Assembly (NCBI GenBank): GCA_032718475.1
Contig: JAUCBJ010004048.1
Location: 1 to 53,710, forward strand
DNA: 53,710 bases
Direction of reading: 5' to 3'
DNA from: Nemertoderma westbladi
Lineage: Eukaryota; Xenacoelomorpha; Nemertodermatida; Nemertodermatidae
The notes below the pieces were generated by a model. The model did no database searches. It was given only the letters and a program-made list of their open reading frames with translations, and was not told where the DNA came from. This document shows, piece by piece, positions 42,746-53,710 of the stretch. Each line of letters starts with the position of its first letter. Within the stretch, counting starts at the first letter, position 1. Position numbers and translations under genes: made by a program.

Positions 42746-43504
42746 ATCGGTTGCAACCAAATCCGCAGCCTCACTAAAATTCACCAAGGACGTCGGCCAC
42801 CACAGAGACAGACGGAGCTGACCGGAAGCGGTGGGTGTGCGAACAGCAATCGCCGGCGAATACCAACCCAACAACAGAGGAATCTCTCGGAGTTAACGTG
42901 GACAATGCACAGGAAACCAAAAAATATATATTGATATGCAGATAGGGAGGGGGGAGGGGGGAGGGGGGGGGGGGGGACTCCAGTACCTTCCCTAAACGCA
43001 CCTGCCTGGAAGCAGCTCTCCTCTCTCTTGGTCAATTTTAAAAACGCATTGAATCGTGAAATGTTCCACTTTGTTCAGAGGTCGAAGGCTTGGTATCTTA
43101 ATAAATAGTTCCCACCGTATTCTTAGCCTTTAGCGTTTAACCCATTCGGAATATATTATATTTTGTGCCAATACTTATTACTGACAAAGTTAAGTTGGCA
43201 AAGTGGGTAAATTCAGCGAAGCGGAAAAATCAGTATTCATTGTGATCAAATAATTATTTTGTTTGAAAGGAGAGGATCTAAGGTTGTTGACTGGTATTAT
43301 TACTACTATACTGCAGATGATAGTACAGTACAAGTAGCCTTCATTATTGCTATTGTTATTACCTTGAACGAATTTATTAGTCAATCGACGAAGGTTGTGA
43401 TATTGTCAAAGTCGGCTTTTGTTTTCGATGAAGTCAATTGCAAAGTAATTCTAACATGTATCGTATCTATATCAATTACCTTATATTAGGGTATACTAGA
43501 CATA
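42746..43504. other. Unassigned, with a G-rich tract
   Basis: A GC-richer patch at 42775-42930 is followed by a nearly pure G tract (about 42945-42976, including a run of about 15 G). Two overlapping minus-strand frames here give mostly Pro-rich low-complexity translation and are not accepted as genes. Confidence 0.5.
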
Positions 43505-44410
43505 CACGATGTCCTGGAATATAGTGTCGTTATTCAGGTAGCCCCCCCCCCCCCCCCCCAAATTTTTCTACAAATCTAATGAGATTGCACGAAATTTGAA
43601 ACAGAGATAGTTTCACCTCCCTCCTCCTTGCTGGGTGAGCCAGAATTTTTATTTTCGCTTTCATTCTTTAGCTACAAGCGTTTAAAAAAGGTGTCTCCGT
43701 CGATATTGCACCAGTTCCACCGCAGTTATTCTTCAAACTTTTAGTGATGTTTTGGTACTATTGGAAAGCTGACCGTGCATGGATTCCAAATATGTAAAAA
43801 TATTTGAATTTGGTTGGGAAATAGCTGAGATATGGGCATTCGAATTTTGCATGTATTTGCTTCCGCTGCGCTGCAGGCCATTTATTCTATTAAATAAATA
43901 CACAATGTTCTAGAACATTTTGATTATGTATGAATATCCATATACTAGTATTATCATGTAGGCATTGCATTGTTGCCAAGCTACTTATGAGATAAACAAA
44001 ATGTTCTAGAACATTGTGTATTTATTTAATAGTATAAATGGCCTGCAGCGGAAGCAAATACATGCAAAATTCGAATGCCCATATCTCAGCTATTTCCCAA
44101 CCAAATTCAAATATTTTTACATATTTGGAATCCTTGCACGGTCAGCTTTCCACTAGTACCAACAAATCACTAAATGTTTGACGAATAACTGCGTGTAACT
44201 GGTGCAATATCGACGGAGACACCTTTTTTAAACGCTTGTAGCTAAAGAATGAAAGCGAAAATAAAAATTCTGGCTCACCCAGCAAGGAGGAGGGAGGTGA
44301 AACTATCTCTGTTTCAAATTTCATGCAATCTCATTAAGATTTGTAGAAAAATTTGGGGGGGGGGGGGGGGCAGGTACCTGAATAACGACACTATATTCCA
44401 GGACATGGTG
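43505..44410. mobile_element. Long inverted-repeat (foldback) MITE, 906 bp
   Basis: Two arms of about 415 bp, highly similar and in opposite orientation, surround a loop of about 80 bp (43920-43999). The tips read CACGATGTCCTGG and CCAGGACATGGTG. TA flanks both sides (43503-43504 and 44411-44412), consistent with a TA target duplication; a TATACTA flank pair offers an alternative border. The arms differ in homopolymer length (18 C at 43542-43559 against 16 G at 44355-44370) and in scattered substitutions. No coding frame is convincing. A transcript would fold into a very long double-stranded RNA. Confidence 0.88.
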
Positions 44411-46000
44411 TATACTATATACTGTAATAGAACATTAATATTTTATTTATATTAGCAATAATTAGTCTATAATTCCAGCCACCTGTTCAATTATTTTCAA
44501 AGAAAGAATTTAAAATAATTTACTGTTGAATTATGAGACAAGGCGAGGAAATGAACACAGATGGGATCAGCGAATAACATTTCGTATTAATTTTAAATTA
44601 CCAATTTAAGAAAAGGAGCAGGTTAAAGTGGCACGTTATTCTAACCAAAACAATAAACTAAAGTCAATGGAACACTTTGCAGTTTTTTGTGAGAAATCAG
44701 CTATTATATATACTATGAGAGGATGATTTTTGATTGCGTCGAAGCCCCACTCGCCATCCCCCTCACACCTTATCTATCCTGTACGTGTACATAAAGCAAT
44801 ATAGTGACTCCAATTCCGGTAAGAAATAAATAATTCATAATATCTTCTCGAAACATCATCCCTCCATTGATTGTTGACAACTGAGAGTTCACCGATGATG
44901 AGATGATAAGATTTTTCACAGTAAGAAATTATATTTTTCAACCTCAACCGGATAGTGAGTGAACTGTCTGTATGATGACGTCAATTAAACCGTCACCAAT
45001 AATGTTTCATTACTTTCAATATGATCTGCCCCTTTCGTAGTCCAAGCAGCGTTACACCGCAAAGTGCCGGTACAGTCGAAAACTTACATCCCCCCCCCCC
45101 CCCCCCACCCATCCATATACACAACGAAAATACCACATCAACAGTCGATCATGGGTGTGGCCAATACTACATATGATCTGTAATAATGAGTCCTCCAACG
45201 CTTCTTTAATACTGACAGTAACTCTTCCAATTAGAATCACAGAAAAAACATGTTATTCTTATAAAACTTTTGTGACGCAAATAATGTATCACTACTTGAC
45301 GACACATTGACATTACATGGTGATTGAAATAAACAAGATACTCATAATGATTTGGTATGCCTACGACGAATTTTAGTTTAACGGAAGGGAACTGAATACC
45401 TTCATATTTACGTCTGTGTAAAAAGTAGCACTTTTCAGCGTAGGGAGGTTTACAGAATAACCAAGGGTCATTAACTCTGTATAGTCGGTGACCTGTTCAC
45501 GTAATTTTGTTACATTATATTATGTAAACTTATATATTCGAACACTTAATTAATCACTCTAATGCACCATTTCTAGAACCACCCCCCCCCCCCCCCCCCC
45601 CCCCAAAAAAAAATTATTGATTAAATACATGAATTGTAGTTGAGCTGTAAGGTACACATACTATCTTACACTTAGCATGCGCCGGCCTATAGGCCGTAAG
45701 GTAAGGATGCAAATTACCAGATCGCTGAAAACTTGACAAAGTGAAACCAAACTACTAGTGATTGTAAAGAACAAAATATAATTTTACCCAAAATAAAATA
45801 ACGTAAGAAAATTACCCAAAATTCACCCAAACACCGACTCCCGGGTTGGTTTTACCCTCTTTGATCAGACGCCATGTCGATCATTTTTATACTGAGTAGT
45901 TGAAATTCCATAACTTAAACATTCCGAGAGTTGAATACTACATGATAAAACAGAAAGACAGTATAATATTAATAAATGTTACTATTTAATTAATTAAGCA
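44411..46000. other. Unassigned DNA downstream of THSD7
   Basis: No gene recognised. It contains C tracts at 45090-45106 (17 C) and 45582-45604 (23 C, followed by 9 A). Confidence 0.55.
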
Positions 46001-46005
46001 AATAT

Positions 46006-46022
46006 TTTATTGCAAATTTATT
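46006..46022 (-). promoter_or_regulatory. Candidate polyadenylation signals of the THSD7 gene
   Basis: Two AATAAA hexamers on the minus strand (plus-strand TTTATT at 46017-46022 and 46006-46011) lie about 225-240 bases past the stop codon, a plausible 3' UTR length. This is position-based inference. Confidence 0.5.
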
Positions 46023-46243
46023 AGTACAGAAATACAAACATTACGTGTATTTAATTAATTAAACAAAATGTGTATACAATTTAAACACGTATTGCAGTAA
46101 TTAGGATATAAGTAGTTAAAAGGGACTAAGTACGTTCCGGTAGATAGGTAGTTTTTTAATAAAAAAAATACATAAAAAATAGGTAAAAAAATTTACTGCC
46201 ACGATTCAAATCTACAATTGGCAAATAAATGTGCGAACTATAA

Positions 46244-47284
46244 TTAGCATTTCGATTCCAAATAAAGGCCCTTTTTAAACAGGTCTGGTGTGGCCAGAGT
46301 GTCTATAGAATAAATCGAGTTTGCACCATCAGGGTCCCTAATAACTGTAGTCGAAGGGACAAGATCGAATTGGGGGTGAGGCAATTGATTAGAAGTCCGT
46401 CGCTTTTTACACCATACGCCGACTGCAATGAGTGACAGCAAAGAGGCGAGTATGAAGGTCACTATAATAGCAATGATGACGGTGTGCAGTTCACTGACCC
46501 CTGTAGATGGTACTGGTCTTGGGGTTTCCTCGGTTAGGGCTGTGTCGGAGGGGAACACGCAAGGACCGACCCCGTCACGGAGTATGAGACCCTCGTCGCG
46601 ACACTCGCACCGCCCTCTAGCCGCGCAGACCGAACCGTTAAACATACAGTGTTCGTCGGAGAGGCAACTCCCAGCCACGGGGAAGCAATTCACTCCGTCG
46701 CCCTCTATGAAACCGTTGACGCATTTGCAAAGTCCGCCCACGCAGACCGAATAGGGATTGTTGCAACCGCCGGGGCACTCATCCTTGCGCGGAGGAACGG
46801 AGAACACGGAACACCCCCCTGTTACGTTCCGCCCGCCCCCGGTCTGGCAGTAAACCTCGCGATCTCCGCTCGTTGTCCACTCGCCGACGACCCAACGGAA
46901 CGACGGACACTCCGTGACGCCGTCGCAGGACTCCACGAGGACGTTCTCGTCGGGACAACGGGCGAGGTTCGCCGGAGTCGCGACCACGTTCCGGGACCGG
47001 ACGCGGAACCCCCGGTCGGTTGGGCCGCCGCACTGCCGGTAGCACGGAGACCACGCGGTCCAGTCCGACTGTCTGCAGTCCGTGGGGCACGGCGATCCGC
47101 AAGATTCCGAAGTGTGCAGGTTCATCGCCGTGAGATTGAGCATGGCTATCATCTTCTTCGTGGCACTTTGCGACAGTTGAGAGTCCGGATTGTCTCGGAG
47201 GAAACAGTTGACTTCGTCGGAGATTACGCCGTCGCTACGTCGACAGTCTATCGACCTCTGACGGACTCCAACACCGCAACCAAC
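46244..47284 (-). CDS. THSD7-like terminal coding exon
   Basis: The exon begins after a good acceptor (pyrimidine-rich, ending TTCTAG) at 47285-47286 and reads VGCGVGVRQRSIDC. This completes the thrombospondin type 1 repeat begun in the exon at 47600-49827, joined in phase 0. It continues with a repeat CRQSDWTAWSPCYRQC, then FRWVVGEWTTSG, and a Cys-rich EGF-like part (GLCKCVNGFIEGDGVNC and GRCECRDEG). A Thr/Pro linker, a single membrane span (VIIAIIVTFILASLLSLIAV) and a basic stop-transfer WCKKRR follow. The cytoplasmic tail of about 45 residues ends YLESKC. This is the domain order of THSD7A/THSD7B: large extracellular TSP1 array, one membrane span, short tail. Vertebrate THSD7A acts in cell migration and angiogenesis; the role here is unknown. 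Confidence 0.88.
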   Translation of the reverse strand, partial: VGCGVGVRQRSIDCRRSDGVISDEVNCFLRDNPDSQLSQSATKKMIAMLNLTAMNLHTSESCGSPCPTDCRQSDWTAWSPCYRQCGGPTDRGFRVRSRNVVATPANLARCPDENVLVESCDGVTECPSFRWVVGEWTTSGDREVYCQTGGGRNVTGGCSVFSVPPRKDECPGGCNNPYSVCVGGLCKCVNGFIEGDGVNCFPVAGSCLSDEHCMFNGSVCAARGRCECRDEGLILRDGVGPCVFPSDTALTEETPRPVPSTGVSELHTVIIAIIVTFILASLLSLIAVGVWCKKRRTSNQLPHPQFDLVPSTTVIRDPDGANSIYSIDTLATPDLFKKGLYLESKC

Positions 47285-47599
47285 CTAGAATACAATTTAG
47301 AAAGTTATCAAAGAGAACAACTTAAATTAAATTCATAACTTCATTTTAATCAACGAAGGGTACTCTGCGTCACTGTCATATCATCTGATTTCGGAGGTGA
47401 AGCACTGCTCGACCGGAAATAGGCCTATACAACTACAAACTGAAACTAACAACATCACATTGTTTACATTGTGTTTAAAAGTGTTAAATTTCTTACGGTA
47501 GAGAGACAAAATAAATATAGCTTCACCAATTTTCGGTTCTACTGTCATTTAACAATAATGCGAATAAATAGTTAATCACGATAATAATTTCACACTTAC
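47285..47599 (-). other. Last THSD7 intron (315 bp)
   Basis: GT-AG intron on the minus strand: donor GAC|GTAAGTGTG at 47599-47594, acceptor TTCTAG|GTT at 47285. It is AT-rich against GC-rich exons. Phase 0. Confidence 0.85.
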
Positions 47600-49827
47600 G
47601 TCTGTTGCGCTGCAATTTCCCCAAGGGTGTCTGAACCATGAGTAAGTATAGCAGGGTAGCACGTTACACACAGTAGACTGCATGGAGTCAGAGGGGCACG
47701 ACCGACCACCGTCTCTCGGGTTCTGTTCCACGATCCGAGTTCGGGTCGCGTTCCCCATCGTTCCGCAAGGCCTCGTACACGCGGACCAGTCGCTGAACCC
47801 GTGTTGGAACACGCAGTCCCTCGGACACGGAACGTAGCAATCCTCGGCCAGTTGGTTGTCGCGGATGCCCGGACAGTAGTCCGAGTGGACGTAGATGCCA
47901 TCGTTGCGGACGCAGTTTATCGCGCGTGACCGCTTCCCTGGGCCGCAGACGCGACCTTCCGAGTCCTCGATCAGACAGTCGGTGTAGGGCTCCACTCTTA
48001 TCGAGTAATCGTAACACGTATTTATCTCGGAACACGGTTTAGTTTCGTTCAGAGGGCCGCACTGTTTATTCCCTTCGAACAACGGTTTCCTCTCTATGAA
48101 CCGCGTTCTGCGATAGTAGAGGTACGGCGAGCACGATGTACCGCAGTCTGACATCACCTTCCACGGCGACATGACACAATCCCCGGGACAGTGAAGGTCG
48201 CAAGTACGCGTTTTTCCTGGACGCACGCTACGTAGAGCGCATTCGTCGTTATAGAAACTACCTGCCTTGCAGTCTACAACCCTGTGCTGCATACCGCTTC
48301 CGCAGATGGCCCCGTAGTACGGATCGCAGGTAGCCCACTCCCCGATGCGCCAATCAAACTCGTCGCACGACTTGAGAATGCAAGTCGCTTTCTGTTCCAA
48401 TGGCGGACAAATACGACCCCCATTGGCGCCCTCGTCCAGAACCTCCCGCGTACGAGTTCTGTAACCGTAGCCGCAGGTATGCGAGCATTCCGTCCACTCC
48501 TCCCATACGCTGACAGCGCAGTCCCTGGAGCAGGACAGCTCGCAACGCCGATGAGTCTGAGGCATCACCGAGATTGCATCGCATCGGTCCTCTGACATGT
48601 GTTGACCGTCGTTGCGTTCGCACAGAACGGCGCGCCGCTGCACCCCCGAGCCGCAGGTTCGCCCCTCCGCCAGCACGCAGCTCATCCAGGGGCCCGTGTC
48701 CCATCTGAAGGTGGGACAGGCCTGCTGCGGACAGCGGGTCCTTTCGGACAGCAGCATCCCGCTGGGTTCCCGCACCCCCGCGGGGAGCACCCCATCCGGG
48801 CAGTAGACGTCACGAACTCGCAGACGTTGCGACGACGGGTTTCCGCACCCCGTGGAACACTCACCGTAGCTGCTCCACTCCGACAGAACGCACTCCCCTT
48901 CACAGGCCACGTAACAGTGCTTGTACGTAATTGGTGGATTCGTTAGTAGATTAGCCATACACAACGCACCATCAACTATAAAGCCATCGCTTCGTTTACA
49001 CATAACCAAACGATTATTGAATCCCACACCACAAGTTAAATCCTCATTGGATAGTGTGCAATTGGACCATTCAGTCACTGACCAATCATATGTGTAGCAA
49101 GTTTGTAGGCTTCCGCATTTGTCAACTTGTTTTACAACCCCGTCCTCTGTAGGTTCAGCTGGACAACGTTTACCACCCGCAGTGTTTAACCGCGTGACGT
49201 AACTCAAACGGAATCGACTAGAGTTAGTCGAACAGAGCTCCGTACAGGCAGACCATTCGCCCCATGGCCTCATCCGACAATCCTGTTCACAGGCCACGCC
49301 GCATCGCGCTTTACTCGCGGGTTTTAGGTTCCGGTTGCACATCCGGTTGCTGACAGTCTTGTCTCGATGATCTACGCAGTACACGCTCCTCCGCTGCTGC
49401 CCGTTGTCTCCGCACCCCATAGAGTCGGGGTCATTCAACCAACAGCTGCCCCACGGCTTCACCTGCCAAGTGTAGACCCGACATGGAGTAGAATAAGCAC
49501 ACAATCGTTCTTCGTTCAGTTGGTGTTCGTGTAAACAGTTCCCCGATTCTCCAGCTTTGATTATTGTACGCCTCCTGTTCTGGTAGCCGCCCGGTCCGCA
49601 GGTTTTGTTACACAGACTCCAATCGTTCCACTCAGAGACGACGCAATCCTTCTCACATTGGATGTAGCAGTTCCTCGCGTTTATAGGAGCCGGGAGAGAC
49701 TGAGCCGAATTGCACAAACTCCAGTTTGCGAATTTATCGGTTATGCTTCGGCAGTAAACAGCGCGCACTTGGGTCCCCGGTCCGCATGCCACCTGAGAAT
49801 TATTCGCTAAACAGTTCGTCCATTGCC
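47600..49827 (-). CDS. THSD7-like large exon with about 12 TSP1 repeats
   Basis: A 2228-bp exon. The acceptor TTTTTTCGTTGTAG lies at 49828 and the donor GTAAGT follows 47600. It opens with two bases completing a codon, then QWTNCLANNSQVACGPGT. It encodes alternating thrombospondin type 1 modules of two kinds: C-x-x-S-x-W forms (CVVSEWNDWSLC, CRMRPWGEWSAC, CVLSEWSSYGEC, CAVSVWEEWTEC, CVMSPWKVMSDC, FSDWSACTRPC) and Y/F-x-W forms (YTWQVKPWGSC, YDWSVTEWSNC, FRWDTGPWMSC, FDWRIGEWATC, YSIRVEPYTDC, YTYSWFRHPWGNC). This alternation is characteristic of THSD7A/B. W-x-x-W sites for C-mannosylation and paired Cys are kept in most modules. The N-terminal exons and signal peptide must lie to the right, beyond what I can recognise. 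No frame damage is seen. Confidence 0.9.
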
Positions 49828-52800
49828 CTACAACGAAAAAATAAAATAATTTTTTATGTCTTGGAATATCAGTAACTCATTTCCCTTTCAAAATTAATTC
49901 CGTTCCATATCTTAACAGCCATTTAATGAGACGAGACATACACTAATAAGACACACCATATACCGTACAAAGTTTAATTATTGCAAATTACTATTATTTT
50001 ATTTATATACATAATAACAATCGGTTCTTTATTATTTAAGGAAATTAAATTAAATTAAAAATGAAGACACTTCAATATAAAATTGGAAAAAGGAAAGAAA
50101 TTAATTAAAATTATTTAAAAAATTAAAATTACACGTTGATGGGCCTTCGCGCTGCACGAGAAATGATTTGGTGCGCAAAAAATTATTCGTTGTGAAAATC
50201 AATCGACCATCGCTTTCTCGAGGTTAAGATGGTACACGGACAGTTTAATTATTATATATTTAGTTAATTAATATACGTATACCCATAGAATAGATATATA
50301 TATATATCAATATATACTGTAGTATTGCGTGGCGTAACTTGAACAGTTTCATTTTAATTTATATTCTTGTGAATTAACAATCCAATCTCCATTCAAACTG
50401 TATCCATCTTAATGTTATTGCTAATACACATAATGTTATGGCGTGATATGGGTACTCGTGTCACATGGCTAGGCAGACATTCGGAAAATGAGCCTTATAG
50501 TATTATGAAATAAGAATCCCAGAATCCTCCGACTTCTCTCGGGAAGTAAGGCGTAGTACAATATTTCACCGGTCCATTAAAATCAGTATCACAAAATCTT
50601 TGGGGAAATAATCCCATATAGGCCTACTGTATCTATATCAGTTGGTTAACACCCCCCACCCCATCCCCCCCACCCACGTGGCATGAAAGCACGAAAAAGT
50701 CAAAGTCGTATCTTAAATATTGTACTATGGCATTATTACAGCAGCATGAATGCAATGCTTTCTTTTACTTTCCAATGAAGCTTTGTTAGACATCCCCTGA
50801 CTACTGACCCTGAATAAAAGCATATCCCACCACCACATACGTAGTTTAAAAGGAAGCCATTAGGTGCTCATTGGACCATGTGTAGGCCTACAGTCATCGG
50901 CGTAGTGCCAGCTAAGCTACCTGTACTCCTATAGATTCTTCTCCAGCTTCACAAGTTGGCTACAATTTAATGCCGAGTTCCGGTAATGCATTTAGGAAAG
51001 CAGCAACTGTGTGTCGCCGATGTAGATATGTAGCGAGTTGGCACTATAATAAAAAAGCGATAGCATCGGGTGGGATTAAGATCAGTAATGGTTGACATGG
51101 GTTCGAGGTAGTTACCGATGGAAGCCCAGTCAACCATGAGCCGATCACTCCATTGTACTTTATAAACGGAAAATCGGATACTACGCCAATCCTACGGATA
51201 TGTGAAGATGTTACTTTGGAGGCCTTATCAATGCTACCTAGTACCAACCGCACACGATATAGTAATGATGGAAGCCGACAATTTACACATGCCATCTCCA
51301 TAAACAAATAATGCACACAAAAAGTAGTTATTCCAGATTTCAGTTGTACTTACGGAGGAATAGTATTTAGCAGAGTTGTCCAGTTGTCCTTTAATTGGGG
51401 TATCCCTAATTAAAAAAGAAACCCGCCACGTTATAAACAAGAAATAATATATTGTTGAGTACTAATTATGATAGCGATAAGACAGGAAAGTTATCAAAAG
51501 CATAAAGAAAGGAAGGCCAGAGGCCAAACACTGGTGTTTGACTGTTTGAGTACGTTGAAGAAGAGATGAAACCGAACATGGAGAAGGAGATGACTGGGTG
51601 CATAAGTGTGTTGTTTAAATAACTCAGCATCGAATAGTTCTAATGTAGCAGACAAGTTCAGACTGAGTCGCCCCTCTTCACTGTTCACACCAAGTCCCCA
51701 TACATAATGTATCATATATTAGACGTTTTGGAAATCTGAACTTCACATACTTTTAGAATTCTTATTATGATCGTCGTCCAACCACAATACACGCCTATGG
51801 GAATGGAATCGAATCTGCTACTATCGAATGACAAGAGAGAATTCCCAATCGGATCGCACAATGTCATGTAATGGGATTAATTCAATAAGCTATTAGCTTT
51901 GAATGAAATCACAACCCACAAGCTACCTTAAAGATTCAGTGCTGAACAAAACTACATTAACTACAGTATGTTTGAGGAACTAACAGACAACACAAGACAC
52001 AAATTATTACATACGAAGCCGGCATCAGCACCAGTGCCTGATTCCAACTCCTTGATCATAAGATCCATAAATAGTCTTAGAATGGGTAAACACCTCGATC
52101 GGGGGTGGGGAGGGGGGGAGGAACAGCGGAACAGTTATGACTGTTCTTGTTTTTAACTACAATCGTAAACTACTTTCCACTTTTATTAGCGTCTAGTTTT
52201 GAGCCATTTACTCTCTCTTCGTAACGACTTTTCCCCTTACCACTCGATGGATCTCCTGCTGACCTTGAGATTGAAATCGGATGGGGCGGCCAGGCCCGAT
52301 AAGGTTACAGGTGAGATTACAGCAGGATTAGTAAGTAATATAAGTAATAGTGTATGTGATAACGGTAGTTGAGTAACACGGTGTGCAATTGTGGGATACA
52401 ATTGCAATCACTCGTTCATGGTTCGCTCTAAAACCGGATAACATGTTCCAAGGGGGTGCGTGTGTCAATGTGAATGCGGTAGTGATAAATGTCATATTGA
52501 ATGTTGATTGGCTGTTGTCAAGGCAAATATTATACGCAGGAAATCTAAACAGGTAATAAACGTATAAATTATTCCTCTCAATATTTATTTGAACACCCCT
52601 GCTACAGTAGGAATGGTCCACTTGAACTCCCTTTTGCATTGCACCTTATCATATCAACAATCGTCATTTAAATTCTCAAGTACTCAATATGATGTTCAAC
52701 GCTCATAAAGCATTATTATTTATTTAACCCCGATTAATAAACCGTGGAATTCAGCTGGTTCAGTTTGAGTTCTGTCCATGGGAAATTGCTAAAATTATTA

Positions 52801-52880
52801 CTATTTGTATTTTGGGTGAAATGAGCGGTTGATTTCAATTATTATAATTTTTGTTACCACAGCTTAACAAAGTCGGCATT
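49828..52880. other. Upstream THSD7 intron, no exon recognised
   Basis: AT-rich DNA. None of the small frames carries Cys/Trp spacing of TSP1 modules, so I place no exon here. It includes TATA-rich runs near 50290 and a GGGGAGG tract near 52110. Confidence 0.5.
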
Positions 52881-52955
52881 GACGTACAGGCGGGATCGAA
52901 CTCGTGACCTTCAGCATGTAAGTGAGGCACTCGATCCAATGCGATAACGGCTTAT
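52881..52955 (-). mobile_element. tRNA-derived SINE head
   Basis: On the minus strand a tRNA-like stretch of about 75 bases reads GTTATCGCATTGGATCGAGT (A-box-like), then CCTCACTTACATGC (anticodon-loop-like) and GAGTTCGATCCCG (near-perfect B box). This is the 5' part of a tRNA-derived SINE or a decayed tRNA gene. The stem pairings are imperfect, so a functional tRNA is unlikely. Confidence 0.6.
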
Positions 52956-53183
52956 ATATAAAAGGTACACCTGGAAATACTATAGGCCTAACTGATGATG
53001 ATATCTTGTATGCCATGTCCGCAATTTGATATGTCCTCTTTGTCCTGATTGCCTCTCATCTGTCAATACTAACTAACCATCTGTAGCCACTGTGCACAAT
53101 CCGAATGCACTTGGTAGTCTTAACCACTCCCTACAATGAATTGGTGCTGAATATTAACCTTGAACTCTACAAACTTTTATATG

Positions 53184-53330
53184 AGCTGTAACCGGAAAGG
53201 TTAGAACGCCAGACAGACTTCCATCCTGGAGATCACCAGTTCGATCCCACCTGGACATCATTAGCGACTTCGAGACTTAGCCAAAGGGAAATTGAGACAT
53301 GAACTCTGTTGGCACATTAAATTTCAAGGA
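53184..53330 (+). mobile_element. tRNA-derived SINE
   Basis: Plus-strand tRNA-like head with GTAACCGGAAAGGTTAGAAC (D-arm and A-box region), CTTCCATCCTGGAG (anticodon region) and CAGTTCGATCCCACC (B box). A body follows (TTAGCGACTTCGAGAC ... CAAAGGGAAATTGAGAC). It has a different head from the element at 52881-52955. The 3' end and target duplication were not resolved. Confidence 0.55.
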
Positions 53331-53710
53331 TTGGCTGCCATCAACTGCCAGTTATCTCCCCAATTCGATAACTCCATCTACTCGATCTGCGCAAAGTATA
53401 TTTATGTATTAATATTTCACACGTGTTCGCACATTAACTCCTGATTAATTTGTCGATATGCACTTCATAAATTAGTGCGTAAGAGTATAACCGGCATTAA
53501 TTTGCATGGATACAAGGATATTGGATACCCAACATCATGAATATATTGAAGCAGGAATAATTGCAAGCGAGTTCGGTGTCTACGTGCACCCTACCCACAA
53601 CGCCGGTGGTTGCCGATGCGAGATGGTAAGTTACAGTAACAGCTGCACTAAACATAATCAAGCAGAATCATAATGAACGATTAGCTTTAATATCTGTTAA
53701 TTTATTACAC

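Noticed and set aside
42774-43035. Two overlapping minus-strand small proteins
   Set aside because: Proline runs come from the G tract. No acceptor/donor pattern or similarity supports an exon.
46649-47338. A 229-residue plus-strand frame opposite the THSD7 last exon
   Set aside because: A shadow of GC-rich coding sequence on the other strand, and it crosses the intron border of the real gene.
52881-53330. Functional tRNA genes
   Set aside because: A and B boxes are present, but the acceptor and other stems do not pair well and SINE-like bodies follow. tRNA-derived SINEs fit better.

Overview
This is metazoan nuclear DNA. There are spliced exons with GT-AG borders, long AT-rich introns and intergenic DNA, non-LTR and LTR retrotransposons, MITE-like elements, tRNA-like SINE heads and very large tandem arrays. 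The only confidently recognised cellular gene is a THSD7A/THSD7B-type transmembrane thrombospondin-repeat protein on the minus strand at the right end. An invertebrate is likely, from the gene structure and repeat style, but I cannot name the species.

Layout, left to right. 1-4640 is a 36-bp tandem array (array A). 4641-7786 is AT-rich DNA with a possible short plus-strand exon (5120-5305), a 62-bp minisatellite full of splice-donor-like motifs, and a foldback structure whose arms are 15-bp repeats. 7787-14266 is a stack of minus-strand LINE remains: a C-terminal scrap, an almost complete RTE-like LINE (8481-12231), and a truncated second LINE. 14267-23568 is a second 36-bp array (array B), split by a complete LTR element (16785-22193). 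23569-25086 is the reverse transcriptase of a third LINE. 25195-26694 is another donor-motif minisatellite carrying an internally deleted copy of the first LINE. 26695-33104 is apparently non-coding but holds a hAT-type MITE and a perfect 30-bp hairpin. 33105-39945 is a 51-bp array (array C). 39946-46243 is non-coding, with a 35-bp array and a large inverted-repeat element. 46244-49827 holds two THSD7 exons. The rest is upstream THSD7 intron or flank with two SINE-like tRNA heads.

Two results stand out. First, array B is an in-frame expansion of 12 codons of the third LINE's own reverse-transcriptase ORF. The ORF runs into the array on one side and the rest of the ORF leaves it on the other. 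The founding unit is bounded by 7-bp direct repeats exactly 36 bp apart. Second, the LTR element inside array B has LTRs that look identical, a 5-bp target duplication and a purine tract. It encodes no recognisable reverse transcriptase or integrase. It carries instead a two-frame polyprotein with an RNase D-like (DEDD) 3'-5' exonuclease-like domain followed by two perfect CCHC zinc knuckles.

Inferred order of events: LINE insertion, slippage expansion to about 108 units, then recent LTR-element insertion. The thousand-residue reading frames across the arrays are by-products of unit lengths divisible by three (36, 36, 51) and are not annotated as genes.
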